64,000 nt of DNA, taken from Microbulbifer elongatus. Lineage in GTDB: Bacteria > Pseudomonadota > Gammaproteobacteria > Pseudomonadales > Cellvibrionaceae. A program made the translations under genes and the position numbers. This document shows positions 22,888-32,855 of the stretch, piece by piece. The stretch covers positions 496,001-560,000 of the forward strand of contig NZ_CP088953.1 in NCBI RefSeq assembly GCF_021165935.1, written 5' to 3'. Below the pieces are notes generated by a model. It did not search any database. It was given only the letters and a program-made list of their open reading frames with translations, and was not told the origin of the DNA. How positions within the stretch are numbered: position 1 is the stretch's first letter; every line of letters begins with the position of its first letter.

Positions 22888-25578
22888 ATGACCGAAAAAG
22901 CCCGCAACCGCCTGCTGTCCCTGCTGTGGCTGGCTCTGGCCGGCGCCGCCGCCGGTGCCATGGCGTTTTCCAGCATCTACCTGTACCTGAAGCCGGGCCT
23001 GCCCTCGGTCGAGAGTCTGCGCGATATCCGCCTGCAGACCCCTCTGCGCATCTACTCCCGGGACATGAAACTGATCGGCGAATTCGGCGAGAAGCGCCGC
23101 AGCCCCATCACCATCGAACAGACCCCGGATATGTTCATCAAGGCCATTCTGGCCGCCGAGGACGATGGCTTCTACTCCCACAGCGGGGTTTCCATCAAGG
23201 GCCTGATGCGCGCCGCGCGCCAGCTGGTGGCCAGTGGTTCCATCCAGTCCGGCGGCAGTACCCTGACCATGCAGGTGGCGCGAAACTTCTTTTTGAGCCG
23301 CGAACAGCGCTTTATCCGCAAATTCAACGAAATTCTGCTGTCCCTGCAGATTGAGCAGGAACTCAGCAAAGACGAAATTCTCGCCCTGTACATCAACAAA
23401 ATCTTCCTCGGCAACCGCGCTTACGGATTCCAGGCCGCGGCCCACGTCTACTACGGGAAGGACATCAACGAACTGAACCTGGCACAGTGGGCGATGATGG
23501 CGGGTCTGCCCAAAGCACCCTCCACCTACAACCCCATTGCCAACCCGTCCCGCGCCCTGGTGCGTCGCAACTGGATTCTGAAACGCATGCTGGACCTGGG
23601 TCACATCAGCCAGGACGAGTACAAGAACTCCATCACCGCACCGGTCACCGCTCGCTACCACGGCCGGGACCTCGACCTGAGTGCCCCCTACGTGGCCGAA
23701 ATGGCACGTAAGGAGGCGGTCGACCTGTTTGGCGATGCGGCTTACACCGATGGTTACCAGGTCATCACCACCGTGGACAGCAAGCTGCAGGACGCCGCGC
23801 GCAAGGCCCTGCAACACGGACTGGAAACCTATGACGGCCGCCACGGCTACCGCGGGCCGGAACAGCGCCTGGATATCGAACTGCTGGCCGACAACGATCA
23901 GCTGGTAGATCTGCTGCAGGAGATCCCGGTACTGGGCGGGCTGCAACCCGCGGTGGTCACTGCCGTAAACCCCCAGAGCCTCAGAGTACAGCTGCGCGAC
24001 CGCCGGGTCGTTGAGATCCCCTGGGAGAACGGGCTCAGCAGTATTCGCCCCTATATCTCTGAAAACGCCCGCGGCGCGCGCCTGAAATCCGCCGACGAAA
24101 TGTTCGCCCCCGGCGACGTGGTGCGCCTGCGTCGGGTTCTGATCAGCGCCGAAGAAGTGGCGGAAGAGCAAAAAGCGGCCCGTGAAGCCGAGCTGGCATC
24201 CGCGGCCGAGCAACTGGCCAACACCGAAGTCACCGAGGACCCCTTCTCGACTCCCGAGGGCCTCGACGAAGAAGAAGCCCTGGAACAGCCTCAGGCGCGG
24301 GAAGAGTGGCATCTCGCCCAGGTGCCGGAAGCCCAGGGCGCACTGGTGTCCCTGGAGCCAGAAGACGGCGCCATTCGCGCGCTGGTCGGCGGCTACGATT
24401 TCCGCCAGAGCCATTTCAATCGGGTTACCCAGGCCGCGCGACAGCCGGGCTCCAGCTTTAAACCGTTTATCTACTCCGCAGCACTGGAGAATGGCTATAC
24501 CGCCGCCAGTATCATCAACGACGCACCGATCATATTTGAGCAGACCAATCTGGAAGACGTGTGGCGCCCGGAGAACGACGGCGGCACCTTCCTCGGCCCG
24601 ACACGCCTGCGCAAGGCGCTGTATATGTCCCGCAATATGGTCTCTATCCGCCTGTTGCAATCTTTGGGCCTGGATCGCGCACTGACCTTCGCCGAAGGCT
24701 TTGGTTTCGAGCGCGCAAAACTGGCCCGCAACCTGTCCATCGCCCTCGGCAGCTCCGCCCTGACCCCGCTGGAGATGGTGCGCGGATACGCCGCCTTCGC
24801 CAATGGCGGATTCCGGGTGGAGCCGTATCTGCTGGATCAGGTGCTGGACGTGCACGGCGATACCGTCTATCAGGCACTGCCCCTCACCGTATGCCGGGAC
24901 TGTCCGGCAGTGGGCGAAGACCGCGGCCCCGAGCCGGAGCCCATCGACCTGCAGTCGGTACAGCACGAAGCCGTCGCCAATGCCCACGAGGAGGAACCCC
25001 TGGAGCTGCGCACTCTGCCGGTAGCTCCCCTCAGCGCCGACGAACAGGCCCGTCCGCGGGCACCCCGCGCCATGTCCGCAGAAACCGCGTTTATCATGGA
25101 CTCCATGCTGAAAGACGTGGTCAAGCGCGGTACCGGGCGCAAGGCGCTGGCCATGGGCCGCGGGGATATTGCCGGTAAAACCGGTACCACCAATGGCCCT
25201 CGGGACTCCTGGTTCTCCGGCTACAGCCCCCACCTGGCCACCAGCGCCTGGGTGGGCTTTGACGCCAACACCCCCCTCGGCCGCAACGAGTACGGCGGTA
25301 CCGCCGCGTTGCCGATCTGGATCGATTTTATGACCGTCGCCCTGGACGGCCTGCCGGAGCGCCATCTGCCGCAACCGGACGGCATCGTCACCATGCGGAT
25401 CAACCCGCGTACCGGACTGCGCACCTCCCGGGGCGGTATCTTCGAAATTTTCCGCGCCGACCGGGTACCCGGCCGGGAGACCTACAGCAACTACCCTTCG
25501 ATCTATTCCGATGGCCCGGATACACCGGATACCAGCAACGAGCAGGCGAAGGAATCCCTGCCGGAAGAGCTGTTCTGA
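22888..25578 (+). CDS. mrcA: Penicillin-binding protein 1A
   Basis: Bifunctional peptidoglycan synthase, membrane anchored with a periplasmic body. 896 residues. A transmembrane helix is at about 9-31. The glycosyltransferase domain has the catalytic AEDDGFYSHSG and GGSTLTMQVARNFF. An OB-like domain with an acidic, Glu-rich insert (about 420-485) follows. The transpeptidase has SSFK, SRN and KTGTT motifs. The ATG at 22888 is preferred over a TTG at 22837. Divergent from pilM, as in Pseudomonas. Confidence 0.96.
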   Translation: MTEKARNRLLSLLWLALAGAAAGAMAFSSIYLYLKPGLPSVESLRDIRLQTPLRIYSRDMKLIGEFGEKRRSPITIEQTPDMFIKAILAAEDDGFYSHSGVSIKGLMRAARQLVASGSIQSGGSTLTMQVARNFFLSREQRFIRKFNEILLSLQIEQELSKDEILALYINKIFLGNRAYGFQAAAHVYYGKDINELNLAQWAMMAGLPKAPSTYNPIANPSRALVRRNWILKRMLDLGHISQDEYKNSITAPVTARYHGRDLDLSAPYVAEMARKEAVDLFGDAAYTDGYQVITTVDSKLQDAARKALQHGLETYDGRHGYRGPEQRLDIELLADNDQLVDLLQEIPVLGGLQPAVVTAVNPQSLRVQLRDRRVVEIPWENGLSSIRPYISENARGARLKSADEMFAPGDVVRLRRVLISAEEVAEEQKAAREAELASAAEQLANTEVTEDPFSTPEGLDEEEALEQPQAREEWHLAQVPEAQGALVSLEPEDGAIRALVGGYDFRQSHFNRVTQAARQPGSSFKPFIYSAALENGYTAASIINDAPIIFEQTNLEDVWRPENDGGTFLGPTRLRKALYMSRNMVSIRLLQSLGLDRALTFAEGFGFERAKLARNLSIALGSSALTPLEMVRGYAAFANGGFRVEPYLLDQVLDVHGDTVYQALPLTVCRDCPAVGEDRGPEPEPIDLQSVQHEAVANAHEEEPLELRTLPVAPLSADEQARPRAPRAMSAETAFIMDSMLKDVVKRGTGRKALAMGRGDIAGKTGTTNGPRDSWFSGYSPHLATSAWVGFDANTPLGRNEYGGTAALPIWIDFMTVALDGLPERHLPQPDGIVTMRINPRTGLRTSRGGIFEIFRADRVPGRETYSNYPSIYSDGPDTPDTSNEQAKESLPEELF

Positions 25579-25604
25579 AACCCCTCCCGCACGGAACATC
25601 CAAC

Positions 25605-25636
25605 AAAAAGGCCGCCCTTGGGGGCGGCCTTTTTAT
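25605..25636. terminator. Bidirectional terminator between ponA and chpC
   Basis: AAAAAGGCCGCCC, a short loop, then GGGCGGCCTTTTT. Symmetric A and T tracts let it serve both converging genes. Confidence 0.9.
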
Positions 25637-25673
25637 TTTCCCGGGCAGGTTTGCCCCGTGGCGGCAACAGACC

Positions 25674-26165
25674 TCAGCGCGCGCTGCGGTACGCCAGACA
25701 GGCCTCTTCGATAGTTCCCAGATCCGGGATAACCGCCGCTTCCCCGGACAGGGCTACGTGCATCAGCTCTCCCATGGCGCACTCTCCTTCACGCCCGGCG
25801 AGCTCCTCCGGAGTCACACGCACCAGTCTCGGCGTTCCTTGTAGTACCACGGCAAAAAAGGGCAGGTCGCCGTCCGGGCTACCACTGCTCAGCACCGCAA
25901 TCCGGCAGTTACTGCGCAGGGTAGGCATGGCATTACCACGCATCACCTCAAATGAAACCAGTGGCAGGCGCAGCTCGCGCCAGTGCAGCTCACCCATATA
26001 CCAGTCCGGCGCGTCGAAGGCCGAAACCGGGCTCTGCAGTGCGATGATTTCCGACAATGTATCCACCGGCACCAGCATCTGGCCATCGGCCAGTGGCAGC
26101 AGCAGGCTGCTGACCTCCTGGGGCATTTCAGTGGTAGGCAGGGCTTCTATGCCATTTCCGCTCAT
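25674..26165 (-). CDS. chpC: CheW-like protein ChpC
   Basis: 163 residues made of one CheW-like domain (VSSLLLPLADGQMLVPVDTLSEI at the start, LPLVSFEVMRGN in the middle). In Pseudomonas, ChpC is an accessory adaptor between receptors and ChpA. Placed 55 bases after chpA, last in the cluster. The chpB methylesterase that often lies between chpA and chpC is absent here. Confidence 0.85.
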   Translation of the reverse strand: MSGNGIEALPTTEMPQEVSSLLLPLADGQMLVPVDTLSEIIALQSPVSAFDAPDWYMGELHWRELRLPLVSFEVMRGNAMPTLRSNCRIAVLSSGSPDGDLPFFAVVLQGTPRLVRVTPEELAGREGECAMGELMHVALSGEAAVIPDLGTIEEACLAYRSAR

Positions 26166-26220
26166 GCTGTTTGCTCTCCGCCGCCCGCTGGCGTGCCAAT
26201 TTTTCTGTTACCCATAGCCA

Positions 26221-29200
26221 TCACGCATCCGTCTCTGCGAGGGTAAAGTCGTGAATGGCCTCCAGCAGCACTTCTTCCTGGTAGGGCTTGCCGAGGTAGT
26301 GGTTCACCCCGAGCGACAGCGCGTGATCGCGGTGCTTTTTACCGGTACGGGAGGTGATCATGATGATCGGAATATCCCGCAGGCGGCTACTGGAGCGAAT
26401 GTTGCGCGCCACCTCGAAACCGTCCATACGCGGCATTTCGATATCCAGCAACATCACATCGGGAATCACATCCTGCAGCTGGATAATCGCGTCCTGGCCA
26501 TCTTTGGCGGTGATCACGCGGAAACCCTCCCGCTCCAGGAAGCGTGTGGTTACCTTGCGCACCGTTACCGAGTCGTCCACCACCATGACCAGCTTCTGGG
26601 TTTCGGGCTCTTCGCGAGCGCTGACTTCGGGGATTTCCTCCAGCATCGGCGTTTCCGGGCGTGCCAGCAGTGCGGAGTGTTTGCGCAGCAGTGCGTGCGC
26701 ATCGAGGATCACGACCACGGTACCATCACCGGTTACGGTCGCCCCGGATACCCCCTGTACGGTGGCAAACTGCGGCCCGAGACTCTTCACGACGATTTCG
26801 CGGCTACCCAAGATGGCATCCACCTGCAGCGCCATGGCGGTATTGTCAGACCGTACCAGCAGTACCGGCATCTGCATATCTTCCACCGCCAGTCGCGGCT
26901 TGGCCGAAGACTGCAGCAGGCTGCCGAAATAGTTCACCTGGTAGGGTTCGCCGGCGTACTCAAAGCGCGCGTCCGGAGATCGGTAATAGTGCTCCAGCTC
27001 AAACGGGCTGAGACGCACAATACCCTCGATGGTATTCAACGGCAGGGCGAACAGGTCGTCCCCCACTCGTACCATCAGAGCGCGGTTTACCGATACGGTA
27101 AATGGCAGGCGCACCACAAACTCGGTACCCGCGCCAGCCTGGGAGTCGATGGTCACGGAGCCACCGATCTGCTTGATTTCGGCAGAGACCACGTCCATCC
27201 CTACACCACGGCCGGAAATCTGGGTGACCTGATCGGCGGTACTGAAACCGGCCTGCAGAATAAACTGCATGATCTCGCTGTTGGACAGCTCTGCATCCGG
27301 GCGCATCAGGCCACTTTCAATGGCCTTTTCCCGCACCCGCATCAGGTTGATACCCGCACCATCATCACTGATGGTGAGCACCACCTCACTACCTTCCCGC
27401 GCCACGGCCACGGCAATACGGCCGCGCTCGGGCTTGCCGGCATCGAGACGCTCCTGCGGGGATTCAATACCGTGGTCCACCGCGTTGCGCAGCATATGCT
27501 CTAGCGGCGCCACCATCCGTTCCAGCATCGAGCGGTCCAGTTCGCCCTCCACGTTGGAGAACACCAGATCCACCTGCTTGCCCAGTTCGGCACTGACCTG
27601 ACGCACGATGCGGCGAAGCCGCGGCACCAGCCGTGAGAAGGGGACCATGCGCGAACGCATCAGGCCTTCCTGCAGTTCCGTGTTTACCCGAGACTGTTGC
27701 AGCAACAGCGTTTCGGTATCCCGGGCTTTGTTCCCCAGCGTCTGACGCAGTTCCAACAGGTCCGACGTGGACTCCAGCAGAGAACGCGACAATTGCTGGA
27801 AGGACGAGTAGCGGTCCATTTCCAGCGGGTCAAAGTCCACGTCCTGCTCTGCCAGCTGTTCCTGACGGAATTGAATCTGGGCTTCGGTTTCTTTGTCGAG
27901 GCGGCGCAACTGCTCATTGAGGCGTGACAGCGTCGAGTCCATCTCGTCCAGCGCCAGGCCAAATTCGCTGACCTGCTCTTCCAGTCGACCGCGGGAAATG
28001 GACGTCTCACCGGCCAGGTTTACCAGCTCTTCCAGCAGCTCCGACGCGACCCGCACCATTTCCTGAGGCTGGTTGCGAGGCTGACCACCGTCGCGCTCGC
28101 CGACATCTTTCGACTTGCGCACAAAAGGCAGGACATTGCTGTTGTCGGCCGCGGGAATGACTTCTGCGGGCGTCTTCGGCTCCGGTTCGCTCGGTACCGG
28201 CAGCTGGTCTTCGAGGCTCGCCTGCGCGACTTCCTCGACCACCGGTGTGTCGACCACCGCCTCTTCTGTCGCTGGCGCTGGCTCGACCTGCGCGCCTGTT
28301 GCACTCTGTGCATCGGCCCACTGTGTCTCCAGCAGCGCACAGAAGGCCGGCAGTTCATCGCCACCCATCCAGGCACGCACAGTTTCCACACCTGCCGCCA
28401 GATGGTCGTAAATCCCGTGGGCATCGGCAAAGAAGGACGATGACGGCGAACTTCCGCTCTGCATGTTTTCGATGTCGGTTTCGAAGCGGTGCGCCACTTC
28501 ACCCAACCCCATCAATGCGGCCATTCGCGCACCACCCTTGAAGGTGTGCAGTACACGTTTCAGTGCCTCTGGCATAGCGCGATCGTCTGGCGCCTGCTCC
28601 CAGTTCTGGATCAGTTCTTCCAGCTCATCGATCAGGTCCACGGCTTCTTCGAGGAACACCTCGACCACATCCGGGTCGATATCCGCAAGCAGCGCACGTT
28701 GTGCTTCAGTGATCCCATCGCCGGACGGCGCTGACGGGGCAGCGGCAACTTCAGTGGCATCCGGCACAGCGGGATCGAGCGTGGGCGCTTCAAGCGGTGG
28801 CGTAACGGCGGCGGCTTCGGGCTCCGGCTCGCTGATCGGCTGATCCGTGGAAAGCGCCGCGGGCTCAGTGACTGAGGTAGCGGCGGACAGCTCGGCCTCC
28901 AGCCACTCGACAGTCAGCTCTGGCTCTTGCTCGACATCGCCGGCTTCAGCGACAGACCCGGTCAGCGCGGTGTCGTCCGCGTCGGTCGCAGGGGCACGGC
29001 CTTCCGCAGCACCCACAGGGATATCCGCTTCCGGCGCACGTTCATCTGCCGCGGTTTCCTCGGCGACCAGATCGTCGAAACCAAGATCCGCCAATACGCT
29101 GTCTTCCGCGGCGGCATCTGGCGTATCGGCAACCGGTTCCGCGGAGACGGTTTCTACATCGGCAAAACTGAATTCACTGCTGTCGATACCGTATTCCGAC

Positions 29201-32200
29201 AGATCGATATCTTCTTCATCGACGCTGTCATCGCCCTGAGCCAGGGTACGCAGTGCCTCGCCCACAGCGTCACTGACCTGAGGCAGGTCGGTGGATGCGG
29301 CCACCGCGTCCACCAGATCCAGCAGCTCATTGTGGCCCTGTTCCAGCGCTGCCCACAATGCGGGCTCTTCTTCCAGATGGCCTTCGATCACCTGGCGATA
29401 GACCGCCAGCAACAGCTGCGACAGCTCCTGCAGTGTCGGTAACTGGGCCTGACCTGCGGCCTGCTGCAGCACATCCAGCTCTTCCGCAACCGGCTGCAAA
29501 ATCGTTTTGTCCCCAGGGTGCGCGCGCCACTGATTGAGCATTTCATCCGCGTCCAACAGCACCTTCATGCCGTCGGCCATGATCACTGCCAGCAGCTGCG
29601 GATCGACCGCTTTTGGCTCATTGGCCTCTCGTTCGCGAATCAGATGGCCGACGGCGCGCTCCTGCAGTTCGGCAACCCGTGCCAGGAACTGATCACTGCG
29701 CTCAACACTCAGAGGCTCATTGCGATAAATCTGTTGCAGCACGCCGTGTACATAACTGGCGCCATCGGCAATCAGGTCGTAAATATCACTGTCGATGGCG
29801 ACCTGGTAGGTGCGCAGCTCTTTGGCGAAACGCTCCAGCGGCGCCATCAGCTCGGCGACCTGGGTGACTTCCGCCATATGCGCGGAGCCCTTCAGGGTAT
29901 GCAGGGCGCGGTGCAGGGGATCGGAGGGCACACCGTACAGGGGGGCTAACCGGTCCATCTCCTGGAGAAATTCGGCCACAGTGGCGAGGTGGGTTTCCGC
30001 TTCCTGCGCGAAAATTTCCCACCGCTGTGCGTTATCGTCCGCGTCTGCCAGGCTGTCTTCGCTGGTATTGTCGGTCGCGGCCACTGTCTCTGCAGGCGCA
30101 GTCTGCGCCAGCGCGTCTGGCACCTCACCCTGAGAAAGCTGTTTGGCCCAGCCTTCCAGCTCCGCTGTGCGCGCGGGATCCGGGTCGCCGGTACGGGTGC
30201 GGAAACCCTCGATCATGGATGGCAGCTTGGCGAGTACCTGTTCAATCAGCAGTACATGGGCGCGCACCGGGGAAACGGTTTCGTCCAGTACCCGGTTGAG
30301 CATGTTTTCCACCGCCCAGGCGAGCTCTCCAACCTCCAGTGCTTCGACCATACGGCCAGAGCCCTTCAGGGTGTGGAAACCGCGGCGGAATTCCACCAGG
30401 GCATCGCGGTCGGCAAAGTTGGAAGCCCACTGCGGGAAGTAGTGATGAATGGTTTCCAGAACCTCACCGGCTTCTTCGAGGAAAATCTCTACGATTTCGT
30501 CGTCGATGATGCTGGTATCGTCGTCCTCTTCCAGCACAGCCGGGGTGACCGGCGCGGTGGCGGGCACCTCTTCGGCCACAGGCGCGACGTCTTTCGGCGC
30601 CGCTTCAGTTACGCTGTCCGTTGCACCGGCTGCCTCTTCGGCGAACCAGCTTTCTTCGATAAGGGTCGTCTCTTCCGCCGGTGCTTCTGCCGAGGGCTGA
30701 TCGACGAGATCCGCATCGGAGACCGCCGGTGCCAGATCCACGGAATCATCGACAGTGGGTTGAGCATCGTCGGTCAGCGCATCGGACGCCGCCACGGGCG
30801 CGGGGCCTGCGTTCTCTTCCTCGAGATCCAGGGTAAATTCAAAACTGTCCAGCGCGCGCTGTTCTTCACTGACCTCACCGGCTTCACTGGTCTCTTCGGC
30901 TTCGGCGGGCTCGCTTTGCTCGAACAGTTCAATGCCGTCGATGGCGCCAGTGGTATCAAATTCGCTGGCATCGGAGGCTTCACCCTCCGGTACCGGCGTC
31001 TCCAGCGCACCCTGGCCGTTGGCTACCGCATAGCCCAGCGTGGCGACACTTTCTTCCGCCAGAGCGAGCAGCATATCGGCATCTTCAATACCGTCGGCGC
31101 GGCGCTCCAGGTAGTATTCAACACTGGTGACTGCATCAGCGAGCGTGTCCAGCAGTTTCCAGTCCGGCTGATCGCCGGCGTTGATCAGGCGCTCTTCAAT
31201 ATAGTTGCGGCAGGCGCCGACAATCTCACCGGCGCGCTGGTAGCCCACCATATCCAGGCCGCCACAGACTTCCTGCAAACGCTTGGGCACCTGTGCCAGA
31301 TGACCTGCGTCCCAATGGCTGGCGATATATTCGACGACCGCTTCTTTTACGGTTTCGAGCCCGATGCGCGCTTCACGCAGGACCTGCTCGGTGGCCTCGC
31401 CCATCAGTGGCGATTCGCTGTCCACCTTGCGGTCGCGTTCGGCGGCGGCAGCAAGTCCGGAATCCAGCTGTACCAGCTCGGCCGCGGCCTGCATCAGCAG
31501 GTCGTCGGGGGCCTCACTGCGGGAGGCATCACGGAGATATTCGTAAATACTGCGCGCACGGGTGCGCTGGTTTTCCAGACCCAGTACGCCCAGGGTGTCA
31601 GCGATACGCTTGGCCACCACAGCCGTGTCAGACAGGGGTGCCCGCTCATTGGTGCTGATGCTCGGATCAAGCGCCTCACGCACACTGGCGAGCTCTTCCC
31701 GCAGTGCGGTGACGGCGGTACCCATGGCCTCCGGCCCCATGGCCAGGGCGTCTTCGGTATCGGGACGCGGCGTACCCGGTACCGCCTGATCCAGGGCATA
31801 TTTCTGGTACAGCGCGGTGGTGCGCGGTCCATTGGGGCCGCACAGGTAGACATAGAACAGCAGATTGCGGACCAGGTCGCGGTCCGGACGCGCATCCAGA
31901 ACCCGCGCACCCTGCCCGGCGAGCAGGCGGAATTCCACATCAATGCGACGCAGCAACTGGCGCAGTGCCGGCAGTACGTTTACGCGATGATCGGCGATAC
32001 CTTCAAGCAGTCCCTGCAGGATCTCCCACAGATGCTGACGCTGACTGCCGCTGTACAGCAGCGCCATTTTTTCGCTGACCTTGTTCAGGTAGGCGAGGCT
32101 TTCGCCACTGTTCACGTCGCGAATCAACGAGGCCGCGGCCACGTGATACATCTTGCGCAGCTTCGCAACCAGCTCCTGCAACTTGGCACTGTTAGCAAGC

Positions 32201-32694
32201 AGCGGCTGGCGATTGCCGGTGGCGTGCTCCAGCGCAGACAGGTCCGGCGCAAACAGGGCGCCCTCTGTAATGAGTCGCTCGCGGCGCACCGCGCGCAGGT
32301 CGTTCAACAGGGGGAGTAACAGCACCGCGTTGTCGCGGCGCTGGAAGGCGATCTTTTCGAGATAGAGAGGGAGCTCGAGCAAGGCGCGCATGAGAAACTC
32401 ACGCGTTTCATCGCTGTTTTCCACTTCGCCACTGGCGAGGGCGTGCACCAGCTGCTCCATCTCTTCAGCGAGCATGGCCGCACCGGTCAACTCTGCCATA
32501 TGCAGACTGCCGTGCACCTGGTGAATCAGGTTGAGACAGTTCTTCAGCAGGTTGTCCGCATCATTACCTGCGGCATCCGACGAGGACGAATCCGAGGCAA
32601 AAGTTTCCAACTGCTGGCGCGCCTGGGCCAACGTTTCGTTGATTTCACCAATCAGCCAGTCCAGGGCCACAAAGCTGGGATTGTCGTGACGCAC
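26221..32694 (-). CDS. chpA: Pil-Chp hybrid histidine kinase ChpA
   Basis: Very large CheA-like kinase (2157 residues) at the centre of the Pil-Chp surface-sensing pathway. Hpt-type helices with candidate phosphohistidines: HGSLHM near 60, HTLKGSGRM near 771, HTLKGSAHM near 930 and HTFKGGARM near 1382, with acidic Ala/Glu-rich linkers between. Then the dimerisation helices, the ATPase (NAVDHGIE near 1736, DDGAGIN, GRGVGMDVV), a CheW domain, and a receiver whose phosphorylated Asp (LLDIEMPR) is near 2082. GTG start with GAGGA six bases upstream. Confidence 0.94.
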   Translation of the reverse strand: MRHDNPSFVALDWLIGEINETLAQARQQLETFASDSSSSDAAGNDADNLLKNCLNLIHQVHGSLHMAELTGAAMLAEEMEQLVHALASGEVENSDETREFLMRALLELPLYLEKIAFQRRDNAVLLLPLLNDLRAVRRERLITEGALFAPDLSALEHATGNRQPLLANSAKLQELVAKLRKMYHVAAASLIRDVNSGESLAYLNKVSEKMALLYSGSQRQHLWEILQGLLEGIADHRVNVLPALRQLLRRIDVEFRLLAGQGARVLDARPDRDLVRNLLFYVYLCGPNGPRTTALYQKYALDQAVPGTPRPDTEDALAMGPEAMGTAVTALREELASVREALDPSISTNERAPLSDTAVVAKRIADTLGVLGLENQRTRARSIYEYLRDASRSEAPDDLLMQAAAELVQLDSGLAAAAERDRKVDSESPLMGEATEQVLREARIGLETVKEAVVEYIASHWDAGHLAQVPKRLQEVCGGLDMVGYQRAGEIVGACRNYIEERLINAGDQPDWKLLDTLADAVTSVEYYLERRADGIEDADMLLALAEESVATLGYAVANGQGALETPVPEGEASDASEFDTTGAIDGIELFEQSEPAEAEETSEAGEVSEEQRALDSFEFTLDLEEENAGPAPVAASDALTDDAQPTVDDSVDLAPAVSDADLVDQPSAEAPAEETTLIEESWFAEEAAGATDSVTEAAPKDVAPVAEEVPATAPVTPAVLEEDDDTSIIDDEIVEIFLEEAGEVLETIHHYFPQWASNFADRDALVEFRRGFHTLKGSGRMVEALEVGELAWAVENMLNRVLDETVSPVRAHVLLIEQVLAKLPSMIEGFRTRTGDPDPARTAELEGWAKQLSQGEVPDALAQTAPAETVAATDNTSEDSLADADDNAQRWEIFAQEAETHLATVAEFLQEMDRLAPLYGVPSDPLHRALHTLKGSAHMAEVTQVAELMAPLERFAKELRTYQVAIDSDIYDLIADGASYVHGVLQQIYRNEPLSVERSDQFLARVAELQERAVGHLIREREANEPKAVDPQLLAVIMADGMKVLLDADEMLNQWRAHPGDKTILQPVAEELDVLQQAAGQAQLPTLQELSQLLLAVYRQVIEGHLEEEPALWAALEQGHNELLDLVDAVAASTDLPQVSDAVGEALRTLAQGDDSVDEEDIDLSEYGIDSSEFSFADVETVSAEPVADTPDAAAEDSVLADLGFDDLVAEETAADERAPEADIPVGAAEGRAPATDADDTALTGSVAEAGDVEQEPELTVEWLEAELSAATSVTEPAALSTDQPISEPEPEAAAVTPPLEAPTLDPAVPDATEVAAAPSAPSGDGITEAQRALLADIDPDVVEVFLEEAVDLIDELEELIQNWEQAPDDRAMPEALKRVLHTFKGGARMAALMGLGEVAHRFETDIENMQSGSSPSSSFFADAHGIYDHLAAGVETVRAWMGGDELPAFCALLETQWADAQSATGAQVEPAPATEEAVVDTPVVEEVAQASLEDQLPVPSEPEPKTPAEVIPAADNSNVLPFVRKSKDVGERDGGQPRNQPQEMVRVASELLEELVNLAGETSISRGRLEEQVSEFGLALDEMDSTLSRLNEQLRRLDKETEAQIQFRQEQLAEQDVDFDPLEMDRYSSFQQLSRSLLESTSDLLELRQTLGNKARDTETLLLQQSRVNTELQEGLMRSRMVPFSRLVPRLRRIVRQVSAELGKQVDLVFSNVEGELDRSMLERMVAPLEHMLRNAVDHGIESPQERLDAGKPERGRIAVAVAREGSEVVLTISDDGAGINLMRVREKAIESGLMRPDAELSNSEIMQFILQAGFSTADQVTQISGRGVGMDVVSAEIKQIGGSVTIDSQAGAGTEFVVRLPFTVSVNRALMVRVGDDLFALPLNTIEGIVRLSPFELEHYYRSPDARFEYAGEPYQVNYFGSLLQSSAKPRLAVEDMQMPVLLVRSDNTAMALQVDAILGSREIVVKSLGPQFATVQGVSGATVTGDGTVVVILDAHALLRKHSALLARPETPMLEEIPEVSAREEPETQKLVMVVDDSVTVRKVTTRFLEREGFRVITAKDGQDAIIQLQDVIPDVMLLDIEMPRMDGFEVARNIRSSSRLRDIPIIMITSRTGKKHRDHALSLGVNHYLGKPYQEEVLLEAIHDFTLAETDA

Positions 32695-32855
32695 GCCAAG
32701 TCCTCAGTAATTCAGTTTGCCGGCCCACGAGCCGCGACCGCGCTGACCGCCGCCGGTGGGCTGCTTTTCATCCCCACCACGCACCCACCGGTAAACCACT
32801 CACCGGCAGGCGTTGGGAATGCCCGCTATTTGTCGTTATGAATATCTGCGGTAAA

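Noticed and set aside
22885..25599. 904-codon frame on the minus strand opposite PBP1A
   Set aside because: It lies exactly under a well-supported PBP1A gene and has no recognisable domain. High GC leaves such antisense frames open.
29989..32319. 776-codon frame on the plus strand opposite chpA
   Set aside because: Antisense shadow of chpA, which has clear Hpt and kinase motifs.
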